A DNA stretch of 64,000 bases from Malurus cyaneus samueli. Lineage: Eukaryota; Chordata; Aves; Passeriformes; Maluridae. The translations under genes were made by a program, and so were the position numbers. Positions 49,101 through 59,960 of this stretch are shown piece by piece. How positions within the stretch are numbered: position 1 is the first letter of the stretch; the number at the start of each line of letters is the position of its first letter. Location: positions 30,774,898 to 30,838,897 of the forward strand of contig CM019218.1 of assembly GCA_009741485.1 (NCBI GenBank). Direction: 5' to 3'. The notes beneath the pieces are model-generated. The model had not been told where the DNA came from. It worked only from the letters and a program-made list of their open reading frames with translations, and ran no database searches.

Positions 49101-50660
49101 GAGAATGGCAGGATTGCCTGAGCATTGGTTTTCCTTGTGAGCGAGTGTGTGTGGCTGTGCCTGGGCTGTGATGGCTGGCGGGGGCAGGAAGGGGAGGTGC
49201 TGTGAACACGCTGCTGCCGTGCTTGGTCCCATCTGATGATCCCTGCTCTGCTCTCTCACAGCTGGGCTCCTGGCTGGATGGGGAGGCAGCAGCGCGGCTG
49301 CAGGAGATGGGCACTGAAGAGTGGAGTCCTGACAACTGCCCGGGCTCTGCTGAGCACTTCAAGGAGTTCCTCGCCCAGGCCACAGTACGTCTTGAGGGAC
49401 TTTTCTGTAACAGACATCCCCTGGGTTTGGAAAGAGGCTTCTGGGCAGAGCTGGGTGTCCCCGGGCTGTTGACTCACACTGCAGTTGTCAAACTCAGCAT
49501 TGTGGGGACTCTGGGTGGTCCTGCTCCAGTGAGGGGGTTGCTGCGCTGTTCCTTGGTGTGCTGGGCTGGGTCTGCTGTCCCCAGCCCCTGCTGTGCTCCA
49601 TCCATGCAGCTCCTTTTTCCTGCAAAGCCTGGGCATCCATCAGACAACAAATAACATTGTGATGAGGATCTTCCTGTTCCCCTGGATGTGTAGGCCCTTT
49701 AGTCACACACACATTGCAGGGAGGACGAGGCACGGTGACCCCACTAGGGACAGGAGGTGCATTTGGTGCATTTTGAACCAAGCCAGGGCACAGCAGACAT
49801 TTGCAGAAGAATCCCATCCCTTTGTTTCTTCTGACTTGCCCAGAAGTGTTTGCCGTGCATCTGTGATGGTGATACCCAGTGCTGACCCTGTGCACATATC
49901 CCAGGTCAGCACCATTCCCAAGAGTGCAGCCTGTTCCTTCCCATCCTCCCTGCAGGCTCAGTACCAGCATGGCCTGACCCTGTGCCGGGAGGCGGCCGAG
50001 GTCCGAGACACGGCGTTCCCCGAGGCAGACGCCTTCCAAGAGGCTGCAGCCCTTTTCCAGACAAAGCTGCTGGGCTTCTCCAAGCAGCTGGAACGGCGGC
50101 AGGCAGAACGGGAGCTGCTGCAGGAGCTCGTCCACTTCTCCAACAAGGTGGGTGGAGGGGATCTTCCCCTGCAGGACCTGGGGCTGTGATGGCCACGAAA
50201 CCGGCCGCTCTCACCTCTCTGTAGGTGGCGGGGCTGAAGGTGGACTGCCGGCAGTGCTCGGCCCGGGCACAGCGAGGGGAGGGCCAGGCGCTGCGGTGCC
50301 TGCAGAGATCCTTCCAGAAGCTCTCGGCGGAGTTCGCCCGCGAGAAGCTGCAGGAGATGAAGGCTCAGGTGCGCAGGATGCAGAGCAGCCAAGGGCTGGC
50401 AGCCTGGACAGAGGCACGGCACAGGTACCAGGAGACGCAGCAGGTGCTGCAGGAGATGCTGGCGGAGCTGCAGGAGGCCTGGGGAGCGCAAACCGATGGG
50501 CAGGGAGACTCCTCCAGCCCCTCCAGCCCAGGGTCTGCGGTGTGTTGCACAGAGGCCCCAGTGTGCAGAGCAGCCCCCAGCCCTGAGCCAGCGGTGTTGG
50601 GGGGCAGAGGGGTGGCAGAGCAGCCAGAGAGCAGCACTGAGGGGCCAGGACAGCGCGCAT
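40131..50660 (+). CDS. PLEKHG4: PLEKHG4/PLEKHG4B-family RhoGEF, 14 exons, 3' end missing
   Basis: Exons, each with GT-AG borders and matching phases: 40131-40133 (ATG), 42890-43087, 43539-44838, 44946-45110, 45645-45768, 46078-46195, 46825-46911, 46997-47113, 47454-47552, 47806-47954, 48853-48991, 49262-49384, 49956-50147, 50225-50660 (cut). About 1,083 codons. The start [20 protein letters not shown] and '[13 protein letters not shown]' match the N-terminal module shared by PLEKHG4, PLEKHG4B and ARHGEF40. '[15 protein letters not shown]...[10 protein letters not shown]' is the SEC14/CRAL-TRIO-like segment; '[11 protein letters not shown]' and the helices after it are the spectrin-like region. 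Known members then carry DH and PH domains that activate Rho GTPases. Those are absent because exon 14 runs into ZFP36L1 upstream DNA at about 50,661. The middle region looks closest to PLEKHG4B, so the symbol is provisional. Confidence 0.85.
40190..40445 (+). repeat. G-rich imperfect tandem repeats in PLEKHG4-like intron 1
   Basis: Begins with three to four copies of a CACCGGGTGGG-like unit (40,195-40,245), then degenerates into GGTGGGNNG(A/G)NGG-type repeats to about 40,445. It directly follows the first-exon splice donor. G-quadruplex formation on the non-template strand is possible. Confidence 0.7.
41300..41478 (+). mobile_element. CR1 LINE 3' fragment in PLEKHG4-like intron 1
   Basis: A typical CR1 order: GATGAGAGGAAACAGCCTCAAG near 41,303, GGGAAAAATTTCTTCAC, then CAGGCTGCCCAGGCAGTG and CTATCCCTGGAAGGATTTAAAAG. 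Plus orientation. The element is 5'-truncated, as almost all CR1 copies are, and is also cut before the family's terminal 8-bp repeats. Confidence 0.85.
48290..48595 (+). repeat. Minisatellite in PLEKHG4-like intron 10
   Basis: About 300 bases built from a degenerate unit of about 20 bases (ACTCATCCAGTGATGTCGC and relatives), interleaved with TCTGGCCATGCTGTA-type units. CATCCAGTGATG recurs at least five times. It lies between exon 10 (ends 47,954) and exon 11 (starts 48,853). Such arrays usually vary in length between individuals. Confidence 0.85.
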
Positions 50661-51406
50661 GGGTGATTGACACCGCGACTGAATCACCGGGCGGGGCAGG
50701 CCCAGAAAAACTTTCGGGAGGAAGGGGGGGGAGGAGGGACAAGGCGAAAGGGGAAGGGAAGGGAGACGCGAAGCGCCGGCTGGCGGCAGCGCTGTGTCGG
50801 CCCGCTCCGCTCCCCCCTGCCCTTGGCTGCGCTGCGCCGGAGGGGCGGTTTGTGCGCCGCCGAGGACTCGCGCCCTTGCGCCGTGTCCGTTGTGCGCGCG
50901 TCTGCGCGCCGCGCGCCCCCGTGCGCGTGTGCCCGTGCGCTCGCCCGCGCGCGTCACGTTGTGCGCGAGTGTCCTCGTGCGTGCGCGCGTTTAACGCGGG
51001 CCGCGCCCCTCGCCTGCGCGCGCGGCGTGCCCGTCCGTTCCGCGCGGGGGGAGCGGCGCCCACCGCCCAACGGCCGTGCTGGGCGGCGCGCGGCTCGCCG
51101 GGCCTTTTCCGCGAAAACCCCCGGGGTCTGCCCGCCCGCATGGAAAGCGATCGACCGGGCTGGCGCGGCGCTCGCCCGGCGTTTGTGCGCCCCGCAGGGC
51201 TTTGTGCTGATCACCCGCCGCCGCCCGCTCCCCTCCCTCGGAGCTTTACTCCTTTCTGCACATTTTTACTGAAACCTGGCAGGCTCTGCAAGGGGAAACA
51301 GTCCACATCCACAGTAATTTAAGTTGTTAAATACGTGTCTGCCCTTTAAAAGGGTGTTTGATAAATCCTGCCTTTTCTCCAGTCCCCAGGACTCAACATT
51401 GTAAAC

Positions 51407-51436
51407 TGAAAAAAAAAAAAAAAAAAAAAAAAAAAG
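51407..51436. repeat. Poly(A) tract
   Basis: About 26 A then G and more A, following 'GTAAACTG'. The noisy copy near 27,345-27,372 shows only a broken, shorter A-rich stretch. Confidence 0.85.
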
Positions 51437-52264
51437 AAAATAAGATCTCCAAGCAAGTATCTGTCCAGGTTTTAGTGAGCAAAGTATGATTCAATGATTC
51501 ATACTGATATCGGTATGGTGGGGAGGAGGGGGGAAGATGATGGCAGTTTCTGTATAAAAATAAAAATGAGCCAGACTGTTGAAGTCTTTTCACTACGAGG
51601 GGGCCTCAGCTCTCAGTCTCTGCTCGGTGATCCCCCTTAGCCCCCAGCTGAGGTGAGGCTCACCCCAGCCGTAGCTTCAGTGGGTGTTTCAGCCGAGGCT
51701 GAGCAATGGCATCTGGGCCCTCTTCTCGTGCAGGCGGGCCAGGGGCGCCCTGCCCCGGCACTGCAGGCTCTTCCTCCTTCCCTGTGCTCTCACTTGGCTG
51801 GGAGAACAGAAACCCCTGCCTTGGGCTGCAGAGCGCTGACCCGAGCGGCCATCGCACCGACAACTTCAAACAAATGATCCACTTCCTCCTCTGTTTGCTT
51901 TGGAGTCGCGGCATCTGGACTTTGCGCTGGCGGCTGATCTTTTTCCCCTCCTTTGGTCTTCAAGAGCTACCAAAATAACCAACCGAGAGAAATGCCCACA
52001 GGCTCAGGCTATTCCGGATTTTTTTAAATTATCATTATTATTATTATTTACTTAACGAGAGCAATCAGGTTCTTCGAATTTCCTTCTCTTTATAGTTTCT
52101 TTTTGTTCCCCTCACCTTGGCCAGCAGTGAGGAGTAGACAGGGGAGCAAACAGCCTATTATTTTCTGCAGTTGTTTATTCGTTCTGTAGATGGTGCTTGT
52201 TCCCAGGGCTCTGAGCCTCTCTATAATTAAACCATTTTAATTGTTAGTTAGAAACGTCATTTCG

Positions 52265-52274
52265 GGGACTTTCC
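52265..52274 (+). promoter_or_regulatory. Consensus NF-kappa-B site GGGACTTTCC
   Basis: An exact GGGACTTTCC decamer (preceded by another G). In the inferred true order it lies about 1.7 kb upstream of the ZFP36L1 start site, and ZFP36-family genes are induced by inflammatory signals. The matching place in the noisy copy (near 28.77-28.80 kb) has lost it. One exact site is suggestive, not proof. Confidence 0.45.
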
Positions 52275-55200
52275 AAGAGTTACCGACAAAGCCAGCTGAG
52301 ATAACTATTTCGCTACCGAGTCGCTCCCAGCCTGGCTTTTGCTCGGATCCTCCAGTCGTCCGGGCACGGCGCAAGGCTGAGCTTGGAGCGTGATTGTGGC
52401 GAGCCCAGGGCCGGCAGCCCCTCTGCCAGCACAGCCCTCTGCCCCTGCTGCTTTTGCGTTATTTACTTGCGCCGTGTGCGTTTGTTTTGGAAACTTGGGG
52501 TTTAAGGCTGCACATTTCCGCGGATCAAGCCGCAAAAGCTGAAGCTGAGAAGGGATTTTTTTTCCAGTGATTTAGCTTGGCAAACTCCGACTCCGTGGTG
52601 GTCTGCCTTGCATTGCCTGCGCACATGCTCAGATCAGGAATTTAGCTGCTCACCCCACCTCGTGGCTAAAAGTCAGAGCCCTCCGGGCCAGAGTGGGAAT
52701 TTGTGTGGGCATGAATTCACACCGAGCAGAGGAATGAAAGAACTGGAGCCTTACACCGCCCACCAGAGCTGTGCCAGAACTTTGATAGATGCAAATAAAT
52801 AAAGATAGGTAAATGAATAAATGAAAGTCAATTATTAAAGAAGATTACTGAAAAAGTGAATGAATGCAATGCCATGCTCATAGCCTACTTGTGTGTCAAT
52901 CCATCCAGATCCAACACATTCCCACTGGGATACTACAGCTGGGCCCAGGAAGCAGGAATAAATGTCCAGAACCTCCCAAGCCTTTACCAAACTTGTCCTC
53001 AGTGCAAGGTGCTGCTTTTGGACAAGCCTTCTCCTTCCCTGGATCAAATGCAAGCAGATGCTAAACTTGTCACAAAATACAGAGGGATAAGATTCTGCAT
53101 CAGCCCTTGGCATACATTTAACAGAGCAATTAAGAACCGCTTTCCTCCACAAGAGCTGGAACAGGCCAGAGTGGTCAGGAAGTGAGGTAGAAGAAAGAGG
53201 CAATGAATGAAATGATAATGGCAGGAGGTTCAAAGGATTACTTTTTCCAATTGCATTTGTATATAAAACTGTGGGCTCATTGGCACATGATGCTGTGGAG
53301 GTCAAAAGTATAAACTGGGTCAAAAAAGCAATTTGACAAATTTATGGAGGAAAAGTCCCTGGAGGTTTACTAAAGGCAAAGGCAGACCTTTGTGACATGT
53401 TGCTGGACGATGCACAGCAAAAGTATCACTCTCATTCCCCTGTTTTCCCCTGTAAGCATTGACTGCTCTTGGAGGTAAGAGGAAAGCCCCGACAGACCTT
53501 TGATCTGATCCAGTTTGGCACTGGGATGTTCAAATCAGCACTATCTTGTCCCCGAGCCACTGAGCACAGGTTCACACACTGGCCTCTGCTAAAGGCTGGA
53601 GAACAGGCTCAGGGGGTGGCTGCACTCTTTGCCCAGTTTAACTCCCCGTCAGGGTAATAAGAAGTTACTTTGAGGACATGAGTGTAAACTGAATCCAAGT
53701 GCCAGCTTTGCCACAAATATATTTGATGATGGTACAGCTCCCATAGCAAAAGAAGGAGGTTGCTATCTTAAGACACCTGCACTTCCCTTCACCTGGAGCC
53801 ATTTGGCAGTAGGAAGCCTGCAGGTCTGCTTGCATCAGAGTTACTGAGCAAGAACTTGAGCACAAAAAAGCCTGAATTGTTGAAAACAAGGTGGGGGTGG
53901 AGTGTTTTGGTTTATTCTCCCTCCCACTACTCAGTTCCCAAGTTTCAAGGTAGGAAAGGGAAGTGCTTTCGTCACAAGCAAGGTTTTCCCCTGTGAGTTG
54001 CAGATGAGTTGAGCATTTCACTCCCCTGCTCCCATGGGAATCCTCAGGTAAACAGCCATGTCTTTTCTGTGGCGGTGCTCTGCTGTACAGAGGCTGGGAA
54101 CAGAGGAAGAGCAAACCATCTACTTTTATTTTTGCTGGGGGTGTAAAATGATCCGAGGCTTTCTGCAGTTACTATTTTATACATATCTTTTGGGACTGAT
54201 GCTATTTTTTTTTTGGGACTGATGCTATTTTTGTTGGCTGTGCCCCCTTTTGCTGGTCTCTGCAAGCGGGTGTAGATGTTTCCTCTGTTCCAGCATCCTC
54301 AGACACTGTGGCCTTTCAGGGGGAGTAGGCGGATGTCAGCGTGGCCTTTCCCCACCTCTCTGTAACTTTTTAATACTTCCTTTTATTTTGGCCTTGCGCT
54401 TCTTCCATGGAACATCTCTGGGTAGCCACTGGGAGGTGTAAATGGCTCGGGATGGAAACCACAGCTTGTAGGTGCGCCCTCTGCCAGGCTTTTCTGGTAC
54501 CCGAGGAAATCAGGTCTCTGCCTGCTCCCAAATGAAAGGGATATTACCAGCTGCTCGGAGAGAAAACAAATTCAGAGATACAGGAAAGTGTGTTAAGGTG
54601 GTGGGAAGCAACGGGAGTGAAATTCCTGGCAGCTCGGGTATGTAAACATTCATAAAATAGAGAGTGTGTGCATGTGTGTACTTTGTGGTGGCAGGAAAAC
54701 CCAAGAAGCTACTTCTATTATTTTTGCTGGAATTGGTTGCAGTGGTACCAGACAAATATTATAAGCCCTTAATCCTCCTGGCTTTACACCTGTGAATGAC
54801 CTAAAGACCATCCAAGGTGATCTAAATTACAGCACATCTTTACTAATTAGTAATTGGGTTTAGGATCTGATTTAGTTGTTCATAAAGAGGGCTTTCTGTT
54901 TTTCAGCTCAGATGCAGAGCTACTTCTGGGGGAGGTGAGGGGAAGGGAAGACAGGAGGTGGAGGTAATGTGTGGCCTCTTTGAAGTGTCACATGGATGTG
55001 ACTAGCCTGCCACAAATTTAGCACTGGTGCCACTGACAAGACACTGCAGTGGAAAAAGCAGAGATGTCCTTTTAGCAGACACAGGGTAAGGAAATTGGCT
55101 GAAGTTAATGGATCTAAGTTATTATTTCCAGTGGAAATATAAATGCAGTTGATGTATTTCCGCACAGCAGGACAGCAAGCCCATGAGAGAGTTTATCTGT

Positions 55201-56415
55201 TTGTCATTTCTGCTCAGGGGACTGGCCTAGCCACATCCTGGGGTCCATCCAGCTGCATCCAGGTCCAGGCAGCCCAGTGCTGAGGGTGGCAGCAGGGCTG
55301 AGACACAAACCAGTGTGCCAAAAGGTTGGAGGGGCTGGAGGAAAAGAGCATCACCAGGAATGGCTGCTGCATGGCTGGTGAAGTGCCCGACAAGGAGCAT
55401 CTGGCTCTCTGCCTTTGACCCGGGTGTGGGGCTGTTACTTTACCCCAGCTCCATGGCAGGGCAGCGCCCAGCTGGGGTCTGCACAGCCGTTCAGACATGA
55501 GGACAAGCAGGAAAGCCCAGCAGACCCCTCACACAGCACCACACATCTCCCCGCTGCCCACTTGCTGCTGGCACCCATCACCTCCTGCAGAGAGATCTCC
55601 CTCTTCTTAGGGCTTTGCCTGTTCTCCATGAAGTTACAAAGCCTATAGGGCAAGGGGCAAGACTCATCTGATCTCCTCCTTCCTGAACATGCCACAAGTG
55701 CACAAAGCTAGAGAAGGGATTTTCATCCTGCCCGTGTGGTAAGGGGAGCTGAGGAAGTGCCCAGCCTGGCTACAGCAAGGCAAGTCATGGAGCAAGATGT
55801 GTTGTTGATCAGCGGTGGAGCAGAGCCAGGAAGCTGCTGTTGGGGATTCTGGTGCTCTGTCGTGCTGCAGGTCCCCAGAGCAGCACCCCGTCCCCTCCTT
55901 GCACAGAGTCTGTATGTGTGGGACAGCCTGTGCAGCCAGTTGCTGGCTTTCCTCTTTCCTTCAGGTCTCAGCCAGGCACACGGTGGTCCTGGAGTCCCCA
56001 ACATCCCTGCTGGGCCCAGCCTCAGCAGCTGATTGTGGTGTACGGCAAGGGCACAGCTTCAGATAGGTGTCCTTAACCTGGCCTAGTCTGTGCAGGGCTC
56101 TGTGCCCTTCCAGGGCAGAGGGAAGTCAAATTTATCTCACCTCAATAAATTGTTTTTCAGCTTAGGGCAAGTGGCCAGAAGCTTTAAAGAGGCTGCTGGC
56201 AGTTTCCAGACACCTGCTGCACATCAAAACAGCGATTGCCCTTGTATCAATAAGATGGTTATTGGATGTAACCAATGATCAGGGACATGGAAAGGCATAG
56301 ATCTCAGAAATCAGGACAAATTCTACGTTTTTGTCAAATCCTGCATCCATGGTCACAAGCCCATGCACAGCAGGATGATAATGCAGCACAGTGATTTCTG
56401 TTGGCCTCTGCTTGT

Positions 56416-58100
56416 TTCCAGCCACAGTAGCCCTGGCTACTGATTATTCAGCAGACATTAACCAGTGGAATGTTTCCGTGATTCTTTCCTCCAAAAAAAA
56501 GTGCTAGAACTAACACTTTCATTTTTTTATTTTCTTTTTTGAGAAAGTCTAAGATGACTCAGGAGCCTGTCGGATCATGGCATTACTGTGACATGCAGTG
56601 CTGGTGTCGCAAGGTGCTGCTTGCTGTGCTGGTGGCCACTTAGCTCCTGACCGGCTCAGCTGCAGCCCTCTGAAAAATACCATTTTGGTCTTTCACAGTG
56701 GAACTTGTCATAACCTTGTTTCCAAACACACGGGTTGCACTCCACACATCTTACAGGTCCATGAGATATTTGCATTAGGGAGGCAGCTTGCTTTCCTGCC
56801 TATCCTGTTCCATCAAAACATACTTTTAGCACCAGGCAGGAAGCCAAGGTCAAGTCTCCTTTTCTTTTTTTTTTTTTTGTTCCTTCTGCCTGCTCTGAAT
56901 ACATTATAATACAGACTTCAGCTCCATTATTACATCTTTTCCCACAGGACCGTTGCCTCATTCAGACCTCAGCAGGGAACATGCTTTCATCTCTGCCAGC
57001 TGGGCATGGCTAGAGAACCCTATGCCCATGGGAACTCCAAGGGGAGGACATGGAGGTGAGACTTTGCAGATTGCCATGCACAGAGGATGGAGGATTTTGG
57101 TTAGGTCCAGATCTGGTAGGGCATTTCCAGGGAGTCTCTCCCACTGCCTCCTTTGTCAGGCCAGTAACAAAGAATGTCAGTGATGATGAAATTCCTCTCA
57201 CCTGTTTTTAAGTGTCTAAAAGTTAGGTGTCTGAACCTAATTAGTTGGACAGGCTTCCTGCACAGTCAATGGAGACAAATAGGCACCTCTAGTGTCTGAT
57301 TCATTCCATGTATCTTGAAGTTTATCTTGAGAAGAGCTGACTCACCCGACAGCCAAGCACCCACTTCTCTTCTGTGACTGTAAAGGCAGATCGGCAGCTT
57401 GCTGAGGATTTGACAACTACATTTTGGGTGTCCCGAGTTGGGCAAGGTGAGTCCTACTCCCATCTGTGGCAGTGGCTGTGGAAAGCATCATCACTGTGCT
57501 CTGGCTTGCCCCCTCCCACCCTGTTTCCCACAGAAGGTCCATTTCCAGCCCTGCCCAAGCAGGGCTCGGTTTTAGTCTGCCCAAATCATATTATCAGCCC
57601 TTATCACATTATCAGACCAAGTTAAATATTTATAAAGCACCTGGGGGCAGGGTCCACATCTTTCTTCGTTTTGTGTATTCCCTCAAGGAGCAAAGCCTCT
57701 GTGCTGGTTTGCAACCCTCTGCAGGCTGGTGCAATACAGCACCATGAGTCCCTGTGCCAATCTGCAGGTCTTGACAAAATGCAGCTGGGAATGCAGAAAG
57801 AGCTCATGGACATTGGGAAACAGGCAGGAGTGAATCATAAGAGTCAGGAGAAGCGACTAATGTGTGGGAAAAAGGCAAATATGCTACCTCGGCACAAACA
57901 TACAATAAGGAAGTATGTAATAATAATTATTGTTATTGTAATATGGCCTGGGTGAGCATTTGGGAAAAAGATATCTAATAACTGACAAGCGACGTGGCTC
58001 GGTTTGTTTTGATCTGAAATTCAAACAATGGTTGTGTTTATAAGGCAATAATACGCAGGGCACTGGCACCACACCAACTATGCACTCCCCAAGTCGGGTT
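56416..58100. other. Intergenic DNA upstream of ZFP36L1
   Basis: No gene is supported; open frames are short. A T-rich run lies at 56,860-56,880. An AT-rich AATAATAATTATTGTTATT stretch occurs near 57,920. Confidence 0.5.
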
Positions 58101-58104
58101 TATA

Positions 58105-58235
58105 TAGGTCATGCCAAACAAATAATAGTGTTCTTCAATATAATTACTGATTCATTACAGAAAGAGAATGTAATTGAGTCTGTTTGGATTTCAGGGAGGT
58201 GTTAGATATGGTAAATTCATACATTTGGACTCAGA
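58105..58235 (+). mobile_element. Ancient CR1/L3-like LINE fragment (reverse-transcriptase region)
   Basis: 'GTCATGCCAAACAAATAATAG' followed by 'TTCTTCAATA', then 'TGGATTTCAGGGAGGTGTTAGATATGGT' parallels the CR1/L3 reverse-transcriptase block that encodes L-D-F-(S/R)-K-A-F-D-x-V. The frame is broken and the copy is old. Plus orientation. Confidence 0.5.
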
Positions 58236-59435
58236 TTGGGAAAGCTTTGTGTGCTTGCCTAGTTCTGCTCATCTCCGGGAGTCAGTGATAAAATTCCCAC
58301 TGCAGCCTGCCCCAGCAGCATGGGAGCCTTCCCTCAGGCTTCAGCAGTTGCTCGTGCTCCTGCTGCCCTTTGCAGTTCCCTCTGAAGCAGTTCACAGGTA
58401 AACTGGGAAACTAAACTATTGTTAAAGCAACACCTAGATCCAAATATGCTGAACACGGCTCTTCGCTCAGGCAGATGCTCCCTCTCCTTGATCCTGGGGG
58501 CATCCTGGCCCCTCCACTTCTGAACCTCCTGGTCCGTGGCCCACTTCTGGATGTATCTCTTGACACACATTATCTCAGTGTAACTGTGGGGAAAGCAGCA
58601 AAAGGCAGAGAATGGGATGGTCTGGAAGTGCCCACCAGCTTGCTAGACAATGACACCCCAGCTTAACTGCTACATTTGGCCATAGGAGGGTTAAACTTTG
58701 TGTTCTCATCCTGGGATGAGGGTAGGATGGGCAGTGGTGGAGCCGTGCTGCCACCCAGCATGGTGAGGGGATGCTGCCAGCTCTCAGCGTTAAAGGAGAA
58801 GAGCTGGGCTCTGGGCTCGGCAGGTGAGGGAGGACCAGGGCTGCTGCTCTGAGGCTTTTGAATGGCTTTGCCACATGCCATTCCCTGGGGCGTGGTGAGC
58901 TGGCATTTTGGCTGCAGTACTCTGCTTTCTCCAGGGAAACCTGGGCAGTTCTGCAGCAGTCTGAGGTGTTTGCTGCTGGCCCCAGTCCTCTATGGACAGC
59001 ACACAGGGGTGGATGATGGTGCCCAGAGTGGCATCCTCAGCCCAGCTCAGCTGCTGGTGCCAGTGATGGGGCACTGCTCTGTTTGGCACCTGGGCTCAAA
59101 GTGTTTGCCCAGGAAAACACAAGGTCTTGGGGCACAGCCCTGGAGTCAGAACCCCCCATGTCCTTCACTGGCCCTGCTGCTGCTCCCCACAGCACAAAGA
59201 GCAGAGCCCCAGTCTCCTCCCTCCTGCCCTGCCCCAGGGAGCTGCTGCCTTTTAAAGAAAGGCCAGAGAGGGCATAATATGAGGCTTCCAGAAAAGTGGG
59301 GACTGTGCCAGTCGCACTGGTAGACCAGCACCCAGCAGAAGGAGCACTGATAGAGCACTAAACTCACTAATCGACTTCTATGAGCTTCTGAAGAAGTTAA
59401 TCAGGAACAAGTAGGTACCATAGTTAGTAATTTAT
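58236..59435. other. Intergenic DNA, nothing recognised
   Basis: No exon chain, RNA gene or clear repeat. Locally GC-rich near 58.7-59.2 kb, which produces overlapping open frames on both strands. Confidence 0.5.
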
Positions 59436-59437
59436 GT

Positions 59438-59960
59438 TTTCAAAAGGTTTTTTGATAAAAGCCTTTCCAAGAATGAAATAAACTTGGCAGCCATGGTATG
59501 AAAAGTCCCGTCATGGATTGAAAATTGAGTCAGAACTGACAGAACGGGGGAAAAGTCCATTAAAAGTAAAAGGCCAGTGTTCCAGTTGTGGAAGAAAAGT
59601 TTACTGTGTGGGAGAGGGTGGTGGGACCATGCCTGGCAGAGATGAAAGCGGCCCTGAATACTATTAGAAAAATCAGTGAAGGGGGAAGAAGAATAACAAG
59701 GCAACAGCATTTGCTGCCAACACAGAACCATGCATTATAAATGCAAGCAAGTCTTGGCAGGACTGGGAAGAACTCCAGAAGATTCTAACTAAACTTGGAA
59801 ACCAAACCACCATGACGGAGAAAGTTCAGCGCACACAAATGCCAAAGCAAGCTGTTTTAGAAGAAATTGACCAAGCCTCTTACTCTGAATTAGAAGTTGT
59901 CTTGTGGGGGTCAGCAGCAGGCATGGGCAATGACTGTTCAAGCATTACACGTAGGAGACC
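59438..59960 (+). mobile_element. Ancient CR1/L3-like LINE fragment
   Basis: 'CTTGGCAGCCATGGTATGAAAAGTCC' then 'TCATGGATTGAAAATTG' matches the order of the CR1/L3 block after the catalytic region ('...CTTAGCAGTCATGGGATAAGAGG...TCATGGATT(G/A)...CTGG'). Further on, 'GAGAAAGTTCAGCGCACACAAATGCCAAAGCAA' (59,817 on) parallels the 'AAATTCAGTGTTGACAAATGCAAAGTAATG' block. Heavily diverged, with no open frame. Plus orientation, the same as the fragment at 58.1 kb, so both may belong to one broken element. Confidence 0.55.

Larger units (their letters stand above)
50661..56415 (+). repeat. Clean copy of ZFP36L1 upstream region
   Basis: Starts at GGGTGATTGAC, the base where the ZFP36L1 promoter sequence at 26,184 becomes noisy, and runs without break into 56,416 onward. 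It begins CpG-rich (to about 51,250), as the continuation of a CpG-island promoter should, then becomes ordinary non-coding DNA. It lacks the 122-bp inverted segment and the BPI-locus insert of the other copy. I read it as the true upstream region of ZFP36L1, so the promoter would continue here. No gene is supported in it. Confidence 0.8.

Noticed and set aside
50225..51322. 365-codon frame as one continuous protein
   Set aside because: Only the part to about 50,660 is PLEKHG4-like coding. The remainder is the ZFP36L1 upstream CpG island, also found, non-coding and with different indels, at 26,184 onward.
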